Source: CAILZL01 sp963791615
GTDB lineage: Bacteria; Pseudomonadota; Gammaproteobacteria; Steroidobacterales; Steroidobacteraceae
Length of the DNA: 64,000 nucleotides
Assembly: GCA_963791615.1 (NCBI GenBank)
Contig: CAWBTE010000005.1
Location: 248,001-312,000 of the forward strand
Direction of reading: 5' to 3'
The translations under genes and the position numbers were made by a program. Shown here piece after piece: positions 55,626 through 62,175 of this stretch. The notes under the pieces were generated by a model. The model had not been told where the DNA came from. It was given only the letters and a program-made list of their open reading frames with translations, and did not search any database. Each line of letters starts with the position of its first letter. Position 1 is the stretch's first letter.

Positions 55626-55860
55626 CGATCCCGTCTTCATCAGAACGATAAACAACAGCGAAAGGGAAATTGCTGACGAATACGCGGCGTGTACTCTTTG
55701 AAACAAGCGAACCAGCGAGCGGTAACACAATGGCACGCAGCGTTGCTTCCTCAACCGCCGCAACGAAGCGAGATCCAAGCCCAGGCTCCTGCCCGTTGTA
55801 GTAAGCAATCTCCGCGAGGAATTCGCGCCTCGCCGGAGCAATGAATCGTGCGTGTTTCAC
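55558..55860 (-). CDS. parE: RelE/ParE-family toxin
   Basis: The 100-residue product reads MKHARFIAPARREFLAEIAY, then EPGLGSRFVAAVEEATLRAI and TRRVFVSNFPFAVVYRSDED, the strand-turn-strand of ParE-type toxins with the conserved arginine and the C-terminal VFAVAHHSRRPEYW. It should inhibit DNA gyrase or translation. It overlaps its antitoxin gene by 4 bases (ATGA) and its 3' end overlaps the convergent rsuA-like gene by 68 bases. Confidence 0.88.
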   Translation of the reverse strand: MKHARFIAPARREFLAEIAYYNGQEPGLGSRFVAAVEEATLRAIVLPLAGSLVSKSTRRVFVSNFPFAVVYRSDEDGIVIFAVAHHSRRPEYWHSRVQDR

Positions 55861-56084
55861 CGTGACAGGCGGCGGGCTTCGGCAAACACATCCTCGGCGG
55901 CAAATGCGGGAATTTCACCACGATCAAACGCTGCAACCCGCTGTTCGATTTCTTCCGCCCAAGCCGCTTCAATTTCGGCAAGGGGCGAATGCAGCGACTC
56001 AAGCAGGGATTCCACGAGCCTGGCTCGCTCTTCAGCGGTCAATGCGCGGGCTTGCTCTTCAATCTGCTTCAGGGAAACCGCCAT
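55857..56084 (-). CDS. addiction-module antitoxin (PF09720-type)
   Basis: The start is ATG at 56082-56084, preceded by a strong GGAGG. The 75-residue product MAVSLKQIEEQARALTAEER continues ARLVESLLESLHSP and ends with IPAFAAEDVFAEARRLSR. It is the short helical antitoxin that pairs with ParE/RelE toxins; the C-terminal half probably wraps the toxin. It is upstream of and overlaps the toxin gene, the usual antitoxin-first order. Confidence 0.87.
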   Translation of the reverse strand: MAVSLKQIEEQARALTAEERARLVESLLESLHSPLAEIEAAWAEEIEQRVAAFDRGEIPAFAAEDVFAEARRLSR

Positions 56085-56303
56085 ATTGCACCTCCGTAGC
56101 GTCGGGCCAAGTCTACGCCAGCTCCATTTTCTTGTGTTGGCGCGTATGCACCAACACAGCTTCGGCCGCACCGACGACACCGTGCAGCAAAGCATCGAGC
56201 ATTACGTGAACTTTCCGTAAACCAAGAGTCACTGCTATCTGAAATACCTTCTTAACCATGGCTCGGCACCAGCTTCCACTGGCGAGCCACATCATGCCGC
56301 GAG

Positions 56304-56849
56304 CTAAACCCTTAACACACCACGGAAGCCCCTCGCGGCATAGTACGACTGGGCTCCATTGTGATACACGAAAACGTGGTCATAGCGGCGATCACAGAAG
56401 AGTGCGCCACCGAGCTTTCTGATGTCAGGAAGCGTCTTTATCCAGCTCGATGTCCTGGCATCGAAGCAACCCAGCTTCTGCAAATCCCGATACTGATCTT
56501 CCGTTAATAGCTCAACACCCATGGCAACGGCCATGTCGGTGGCGCAGCCGCCCGGCTGGTTTTCCTTTCTGGACTCGAGCGCTTCGCGGTCATAACAAAT
56601 ACTTCTGCGCCCTGCGGGGCTCTCAGCAGAACAATCAACGAAAAGGAATTCGCCGGTCTTCCTGTCATGACCTGCCACGTCCGGCTCACCGCCCGTTCCC
56701 TCCATTTCACCGAGAGAACGCAGCTTTTCGGGAGCAGCCTCCAGCCTTGCCTGCACCTTCGACCACTCGACATCCTGATGCCGGCTCATGTTCTTTTCGA
56801 ACCGCGCCTTGAGCTTGTTGAGCAGTTCTTCGCGCTGTTTTGTATTCAT
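56304..56849 (-). CDS. DUF4256 family protein
   Basis: The 181-residue product MNTKQREELLNKLKARFEKN continues MSRHQDVEWSKVQARLEA, then GGEPDVAGHDRKTGEFLFVD and GAQSYYAARGFRGVLRV, matching DUF4256. The family is widespread, cytosolic and of unknown function. There is no signal peptide or membrane segment. It lies between a toxin-antitoxin pair and an unidentified 101-residue gene, in a region of mobile-looking small genes. Confidence 0.85.
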   Translation of the reverse strand: MNTKQREELLNKLKARFEKNMSRHQDVEWSKVQARLEAAPEKLRSLGEMEGTGGEPDVAGHDRKTGEFLFVDCSAESPAGRRSICYDREALESRKENQPGGCATDMAVAMGVELLTEDQYRDLQKLGCFDARTSSWIKTLPDIRKLGGALFCDRRYDHVFVYHNGAQSYYAARGFRGVLRV

Positions 56850-56870
56850 GCTGCTGCCTCACTCAGTGAA

Positions 56871-56940
56871 GTAGGCTGGGATGCAATCCCAACTACAAGA
56901 GCTGGGTTTCCGCTGCGCTGCTACCCAGTCTACGGGTTGA
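56871..56940. repeat. TGTAGG-type variable palindrome, copy 5
   Basis: GTAGGCTGGGAT and ATCCCAACTAC pair around GCA (56871-56896). A second hairpin, CTGGGT (56903-56908) to ACCCAG (56923-56928), follows, ending with TCTAC. It lies upstream of the DUF4256 gene. The layout resembles the element inside lhr. Confidence 0.5.
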
Positions 56941-56963
56941 AGGCGTCAGTCAACGACGCACTA

Positions 56964-57269
56964 TTAGACCGATATCTGGACACTTAGCAGAACGTTGTCA
57001 CGAAAAGAAATAAAGTCGTCGGCTTCTGCAAAAACGTAAAGATAGGTGCGATGGTCGGTATGTTGAGCTTCAGAAATCCGCGCGCTCTTGACACCAGCGT
57101 CTTGAAGAACACGCAAAGCAGCTTGTGCAATCTTTCTGTCGCGTTCCGGGAATACCCTAACGATGACCTTCGGAATGGCGTAGTAGAGCTCCGCCTTCCC
57201 GTATGAGCTGCTGGCGTCCCGCTGCCATCCTGCAACGGGAAACTGTTCGATATCGGCCGCACTTGTCAT
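56964..57269 (-). CDS. uncharacterised 101-residue protein
   Basis: The product MTSAADIEQFPVAGWQRDAS continues SSYGKAELYYAIPKVIVRVF, then QAALRVLQDAGVKSARISEA and TYLYVFAEADDFISFRDNVL. It has the alternating pattern of a small alpha/beta domain. No family recognised. It lies directly downstream of the hepT-like gene on the same strand (15 bases), so it could be part of that operon. No ribosome site was strong enough to fix the start. Confidence 0.5.
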   Translation of the reverse strand: MTSAADIEQFPVAGWQRDASSSYGKAELYYAIPKVIVRVFPERDRKIAQAALRVLQDAGVKSARISEAQHTDHRTYLYVFAEADDFISFRDNVLLSVQISV

Positions 57270-57284
57270 CAGGCTATCTCAGGC

Positions 57285-57644
57285 TTAAGAGTTTTTGCTG
57301 TCCGCTTCAAAGCGCACCAGCAACAAACGCGCCGCCGTCAGGATCTTGGGGACGTGATTAGCCGCAGCATCCCAGACGATTCTGGCATCCACTGAAAAAT
57401 AGTGATGTGCAATGAAATCGCGCAGCCTTGCCGGACCCGACCAGTCCACTTCAGGCAGTGACGCACGCGCAATCTCCGGCAGATTCTTGGCCGCTTCACC
57501 AATCACTTGCAAATTGAACAGCACCGCATCGAATACCGCCTCGTCAGCGATGAATTCATCAAACGTTCTGCCCTGAAGCAGGCGCTTGATTTTCTCCGCG
57601 CTGGCGATGATGTCGTCAACTTAGAGCAACCAGTCACGCGACAC
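57285..57644 (-). pseudogene. hepT: HepT-like toxin gene with early in-frame stop
   Basis: Reading from a GTG at 57642-57644, which overlaps the mntA stop, the frame is MSRDWLL-stop-VDDIIASAEKIKRLL. The stop TAA is at 57621-57623, codon 8, where a tyrosine codon (TAC or TAT) would be one base away. The remainder is a complete HepT: GRTFDEFIADEAVFDAVLFN, LQVIGEAAKNLPEI and the catalytic RX4HXY motif as RDFIAHHY. HepT is an RNase toxin silenced by MntA. With the stop, only a start at or after GTG 57524 could be used, losing about 40 residues. It is a natural inactivation or a base error. Confidence 0.75.
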
Positions 57645-57927
57645 GGATCAGATCCTTTTCCACCTGCTGGCGCGCGCGCGGTTTGATGCCACCCGCCGTA
57701 ACCAGGTCAACCTTCTGGCCCAGTATGTTTTCCAGGTAGGCAAGCAACCCCACATAGCGATCAAACGTGGCGGGTTGCTCAAATTCAACCATCACATCAA
57801 TATCGCTGTCGTCCCGCGCGTCATCACGCGCCGTGGAACCGAACAACGCCAAGTGACGCACGGCATACTGCTGAATCATCTCAGACCGATGCTGCTCCAG
57901 AATGGCCAGTGCCTGCTGCTGCTTCAT
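57634..57927 (-). CDS. mntA: MntA-type nucleotidyltransferase antitoxin
   Basis: The 97-residue product has the minimal nucleotidyltransferase motif GSX10DXD: G30-S31 in LFGSTARDDARDDSDIDVMV with aspartates 42 and 44. MntA-like enzymes add AMP to the tyrosine of the HepT RX4HXY motif and so block it. The gene overlaps the hepT-like gene by 11 bases, in antitoxin-first order. The frame is intact. Confidence 0.9.
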   Translation of the reverse strand: MKQQQALAILEQHRSEMIQQYAVRHLALFGSTARDDARDDSDIDVMVEFEQPATFDRYVGLLAYLENILGQKVDLVTAGGIKPRARQQVEKDLIRVA

Positions 57928-58009
57928 GACGAAGTGTCCTGCCGTTTTTCACGTGGGCGCAGTATAGCGGCAGTATCAACCAATCGCCATGCTCGAATCT
58001 GCCAACACT

Positions 58010-59446
58010 TCACTGCCCAAACACCCAGCGCAATATCTCCGCCTCCACCTCAAACCCTGCACCGTTCTGTGCACCGGGCGCATTCACCATGGTCACAACC
58101 ACATAGTTCCTGCCGGAAGCTGCATTAACAAATCCGGCAAGGCTGGCAACGCCTTCCACCGAGCCGGTCTTCAATCTCATGCGGCCACGCATGGCGGGGG
58201 ATTGAAAACGTTTGCGCAAGGTTCCATCAGTGGCGGCCAGCGGCAGTGAGGCGGCGAACTCGGGCATGAACTGATCTTGCCACGCATGCCGGAGCACCTG
58301 CGCCATGCCCAGTGCGCTGCTGCGTTCGCTGCGCGACAGGCCGGAACCGTTGTCCACTGCAAATTGACTCGTAGCAATACGATTCCCGGTCAGCCATTCA
58401 TTCAAGGCGCGCTGACCTTTTTCCAGTGTAGCGGGCGCGCCGTATTTTTCTGCGCCCAGCGTCAGCAACAAGGTGCGCGCCATGACGTTATTGGAGTACT
58501 TGTTCACCAGCCGGATGATTTCGGCCAGCGTCAGCGAATCAAAGCTGAGTAGCTGTCGCGCTTGCGGCGGTAGTGGTTCCAGTCGTAAATGGCCATCAAT
58601 ACGGCCACCCAGTTGTTCAAAGTAGGTCTTGAAGGTGCCGAAGGCATACTGCGGCGCACTCATGATGGCGCGCGAGGTGTTCCACTCACCGCAGCCGGCC
58701 ACCATGCTGCCGGACAACCTCAGGCTGTTGCCGTTGCTACCCTGCGGGGTTGCCAGGCTCATGCCCTGATAGTCACGCTTGCAGGTGCCGGCCACTACAC
58801 GCACGGCGTTGTCGAGTTGCAGATTGGCGGGACTGGGTTCCACCATCAGCTCCGGCTTGTTGCCTTGTATGTTGCCAGTGAGCGTGATGCTGGCCGTCTG
58901 AAAGTTCACCATCAAGGCATCGGGAATCACGTTGTAGGGTTTTTCCGGCGCGTCATCGAAGGCGGCACGGTCTTCATTCATGGGTTCAAAGTAACTGCGG
59001 TCGATGAGCACATCACCCTTGATGGTCTTCAGGCCGGTCTGGCGCAACTGGCTGACAAAGCTCCACCAGCGTTCCGAGGTCATGTAGGGATCGCCCCCAC
59101 CCACCAGAATCAGGTCGCCCTCCAGCACGCCGTTCTTCAACGCGCCTTGGGCATAGGCGCGGGTTTTCCAGGTGTAGGTCGGGCCGAGCACATCCAGCGC
59201 AAGGTAAGTGGTCAGTACCTTGATGGTGGACGCCGGCCGGCGCAATTGTTCGGCATTGTGCGAGAGCAGCACTTCGCCGGTAGCCAGGTCTTCGGCATAC
59301 ACGCTCAGGCTGGCAGCAGGAATTTTCTGCACGCGTAATTCATTGCTCACCACCGGCGGCAGGGGCGTATCGCGCGCCTCGGCCGCGATCTGGCCGAGCA
59401 TGATCAACATCAGCCCTAACGCCGTACTTTGCCAGGCTTGCTTCAC
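58010..59446 (-). CDS. dacB: D-Ala-D-Ala carboxypeptidase/endopeptidase (PBP4 type)
   Basis: This S13 penicillin-binding protein of 478 residues has a signal peptide (to about residue 25) and the three active-site motifs: SxxK as S73-TI-K76 in PASTIKVLTTY, SxN as YSNNVMART, and KTG in RLKTGSVEGVASLAG. Domains II and III are inserted between SxxK and SxN, as in E. coli PBP4 (477). It trims or cuts peptide cross-links in peptidoglycan. The sequence is intact. It is divergent from the DUF502 gene. Confidence 0.95.
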   Translation of the reverse strand: MKQAWQSTALGLMLIMLGQIAAEARDTPLPPVVSNELRVQKIPAASLSVYAEDLATGEVLLSHNAEQLRRPASTIKVLTTYLALDVLGPTYTWKTRAYAQGALKNGVLEGDLILVGGGDPYMTSERWWSFVSQLRQTGLKTIKGDVLIDRSYFEPMNEDRAAFDDAPEKPYNVIPDALMVNFQTASITLTGNIQGNKPELMVEPSPANLQLDNAVRVVAGTCKRDYQGMSLATPQGSNGNSLRLSGSMVAGCGEWNTSRAIMSAPQYAFGTFKTYFEQLGGRIDGHLRLEPLPPQARQLLSFDSLTLAEIIRLVNKYSNNVMARTLLLTLGAEKYGAPATLEKGQRALNEWLTGNRIATSQFAVDNGSGLSRSERSSALGMAQVLRHAWQDQFMPEFAASLPLAATDGTLRKRFQSPAMRGRMRLKTGSVEGVASLAGFVNAASGRNYVVVTMVNAPGAQNGAGFEVEAEILRWVFGQ

Positions 59447-59605
59447 TGTCTGTCACTCACGATGGATGCTCTTGCGTCTGAAACCCGAGTCGGGATTCTA
59501 TCCATCCCCATCCGGTCGTCAGGTGAAAAATTCACAGCGAAATCTGCCAGCCGCAACCTGATAAAGTACCCAGCTGCTGCAGGTTGATGCAGCCTTGGAG
59601 CCATC

Positions 59606-60223
59606 ATGCGACGTATCTGGAGCACCTTCATTGCGGGACTGGCCACGGTGTTACCCGTGACCATCACGCTGTATCTGATCTACTGGCTGGGCTCCACCGC
59701 CGAAACGGTGCTGGGTGGCGCGCTGCAAGTGGTGCTGAATGAAGAACACTATCGCCCCGGTATGGGCCTGATTGCCGGCTTTGTGGTGGTGCTGATTGTT
59801 GGCTCGCTGATCAACGCCTACGCCGTGCGCTGGTTTATCCGTCGCGGCGAGGAATGGCTAAGCCACATTCCGCTGGTCAAGACGGTTTACGGCTCCATCA
59901 AGGACATCACCAAATTTCTGCCCGGACAGGGCGAGCGCCGCGACAACCGGCGCGTGGTGCTGTGGCTGAAAGATGGCGTGTACATGGTTGGCTTCATCAC
60001 CGCTGACCATCCCAGCCAAAAGCTGCCCCAGGACGTGATGGCCGATCGCCTGCCGGTGTACTTCCCGATGAGCTACCAGATTGGCGGCTACACGCTGTAC
60101 ATACTCAAGTCGGAACTGATTGAAACCAGCCTGTCCGCCGAAGAAGCCATGCGTCTGGTGCTGATCGGCGGCGTGACGGCGACGCCCAGCAAGGAGCTGC
60201 CGCGCGGGACGGACAAGCGCTAA
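59606..60223 (+). CDS. DUF502 family membrane protein
   Basis: The 205-residue product begins MRRIWSTFIAGLATVLPVTI and has two membrane helices in its first 80 residues (GMGLIAGFVVVLIVGSLINA is the second). A conserved soluble region follows: IPLVKTVYGSIKDITKFLPG and LPVYFPMSYQIGGYTLYILK, ending near AMRLVLIGGVTATP. DUF502 proteins are inner-membrane proteins of unknown role that are widely conserved. The length is standard. Confidence 0.92.
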   Translation: MRRIWSTFIAGLATVLPVTITLYLIYWLGSTAETVLGGALQVVLNEEHYRPGMGLIAGFVVVLIVGSLINAYAVRWFIRRGEEWLSHIPLVKTVYGSIKDITKFLPGQGERRDNRRVVLWLKDGVYMVGFITADHPSQKLPQDVMADRLPVYFPMSYQIGGYTLYILKSELIETSLSAEEAMRLVLIGGVTATPSKELPRGTDKR

Positions 60224-60353
60224 GGTCTGGTCAAACTTGAATCAGCGCACAGCGTGACTGTGGCCGCGTTAACAGTTCAACCGGCAAATTGCGGAATGAA
60301 AAGCTGACAGGCATTAGGATGAGGCCATTCCAGTCGCCCTTGCCCCACCTACC

Positions 60354-61595
60354 GTGAACGAAACCGCCGAACCAAAATTCAGGATCCTGCACCTGCTCAG
60401 CGCCAGCCAGGTGACGCCGGGCCAGTCGGCCAGTGCAGGCCTCGGTGCGCAATTGATGCCGCTGCTGTCACGCATTGACCCCGAACACTTTGAGCTGCGC
60501 GTGATCAACTTCGCGCCCGGTGAGAAGCAGGCCGCACTGCTGCGGCAATGCGGTATTCCGGTGTTCGATCTGGAGCTGTCACGCACACGCTTTTCAGTGG
60601 GCGCGCTGGGTGCGCTGCGCCGGCAGGTGGCCAGCTTCAAGCCGGATCTGATTCATGCCTGGGGCCACACGGCACAGCTGGCAACGCGTCTGGTGTCGGG
60701 CGCCGGCCGCTCGATACCGATGATCTGGAGCATGCCCGGCAAAGCGCCCCGCCTTGAAGCAGGCAAGGATGGCCAGGACCCGTGGCTGGATCGCTTCAAA
60801 CTGAAAACGCTGATCAAGCAGTCGAACCGCCCCGAACACCTGGTGTATGGCTCCAGTTCCAGTGCAGCGCACTATGCGCGACTGGGGTTTCCTGAAGCAG
60901 CCGGCGGTGTCATCAACATGGGCGTGGATATCGAGCGCTTCAAGCCGGATGCACGCGTGGGTCAACAGCTGCGCACGCAGCTGAAGCTGGAAGCCAGCGC
61001 CTTCGTCATCGGCATGCATGCGCCGTTCATGCCGGAAAGCGACTACGCCAGCTTCGTGCGCGCCACCGCAGAACTGATCAAGTATCACCCGGAGATTTAC
61101 GTCATCGTCGCAGGACGCGGGGTGCAGCGTGGCAATTCCGGTGTCATGGCGTTGCTCGGCGGCGGTACGCTGGCAACCCGCACCTCATTGCTTGGCGAAT
61201 GGTCCGACCTGAATGCCTTCTTCAATGCCTGCGATGTGGTGTGCAGCAGCGCTTTGAATGACAGCGGCGCCGCCATGCTGGCCAGCGCCATGTTGTGCGG
61301 CGTACCGGTGGTGGGCACCGGCAAGGGCCTGCAGGGAGAGGTGATGTTCAAACAGGGCATCACCATCGAACCGGGCAGTCCCACGGCGCTGGCGCGTGGC
61401 ATTACCCGCATTCTGGAAATGCCCGCCGAGCGCCGCGCTCACCTGATTGACACTGCCCGCGCCCATGTCATCAACAACCATTCTCTGCAAAGCTCGGTGC
61501 AGAAGTATCTGGGTCTGTACCTGCAAATGATGCACAAACAGGAAATGGCGACCGCCGCGCAGGCGCTGAAATTACAGCGCGCAGCCAACCGGTAG
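60354..61595 (+). CDS. GT4-type glycosyltransferase
   Basis: A GTG start at 60354 gives 413 residues. The N-terminal half has the lead strand RILHLLSASQVTPGQSASAG and KPDLIHAWGHTAQLATRLV, and the C-terminal half the GT-B nucleotide-sugar site: VINMGVDIERFKPDARVGQQ, EIYVIVAGRG, LLGEWSDLNAFFNACDVVCS and SAMLCGVPVVGTGKGLQGEV. It probably transfers a sugar to a lipid-linked or surface polysaccharide acceptor. No polysaccharide operon is adjacent. Confidence 0.88.
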   Translation: MNETAEPKFRILHLLSASQVTPGQSASAGLGAQLMPLLSRIDPEHFELRVINFAPGEKQAALLRQCGIPVFDLELSRTRFSVGALGALRRQVASFKPDLIHAWGHTAQLATRLVSGAGRSIPMIWSMPGKAPRLEAGKDGQDPWLDRFKLKTLIKQSNRPEHLVYGSSSSAAHYARLGFPEAAGGVINMGVDIERFKPDARVGQQLRTQLKLEASAFVIGMHAPFMPESDYASFVRATAELIKYHPEIYVIVAGRGVQRGNSGVMALLGGGTLATRTSLLGEWSDLNAFFNACDVVCSSALNDSGAAMLASAMLCGVPVVGTGKGLQGEVMFKQGITIEPGSPTALARGITRILEMPAERRAHLIDTARAHVINNHSLQSSVQKYLGLYLQMMHKQEMATAAQALKLQRAANR

Positions 61596-61689
61596 AGATC
61601 GCTTTCTGTAGATCGGTCAAGACGCTTTACCTGAATCCGTAACCGACTTAGCATCGGCCTCCCCAGCTGTACCCAGCCCGAGGCCGCAC

Positions 61690-62175
61690 ATGACTACGCT
61701 TACCGTCAATGGCCAGACCCACCAGATAGAGGATGTCGATGCCAGTACCCCACTGCTGTGGGTGCTGCGGGATCATCTGGGTTTGCTGGGTACCAAGTTT
61801 GGTTGTGGCATAGGTCAATGCGGCGCGTGTACGGTGCATTTGAATGGCGCGCCGACGCGCTCCTGTTCCCTGCCACTGTCAGCGGTGGCCAATCAGCAGA
61901 TCACTACCATCGAAGGCCTGGCCAGTGCCAATGGCACGCTGCATCCCTTGCAACAGGCCTGGATTGATCACGACGTGCCGCAATGTGGTTACTGTCAGGC
62001 GGGTCAGCTGATGAGTGCTGCCGCGCTGCTGAAAGACAAACCTAAACCCTCTGACGCCGAAATTGACGCGGCCATGTCGGGCAACCTGTGTCGCTGCGGC
62101 ACGTATCTGCGCATTCGCGCCGCCATTCATACCGCAGCTGGTCAAACCACTATCATGGGAGGCAAAGCATCATGA
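61690..62175 (+). CDS. iorA: isoquinoline 1-oxidoreductase-like small subunit, [2Fe-2S]
   Basis: The 161-residue product has the plant-type cluster ligands C39, C44, C47 and C59 (GCGIGQCGACTVHLNG) and the second, hydroxylase-specific cluster in QCGYCQAGQLM and CRCGTYLRIR. It is the electron-transfer subunit of a two-subunit molybdenum hydroxylase of the xanthine dehydrogenase family. Its TGA overlaps the next gene's ATG (ATGA), so the two are translationally coupled. The substrate is unknown; N-heterocycles and aldehydes are common. Confidence 0.93.
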   Translation: MTTLTVNGQTHQIEDVDASTPLLWVLRDHLGLLGTKFGCGIGQCGACTVHLNGAPTRSCSLPLSAVANQQITTIEGLASANGTLHPLQQAWIDHDVPQCGYCQAGQLMSAAALLKDKPKPSDAEIDAAMSGNLCRCGTYLRIRAAIHTAAGQTTIMGGKAS

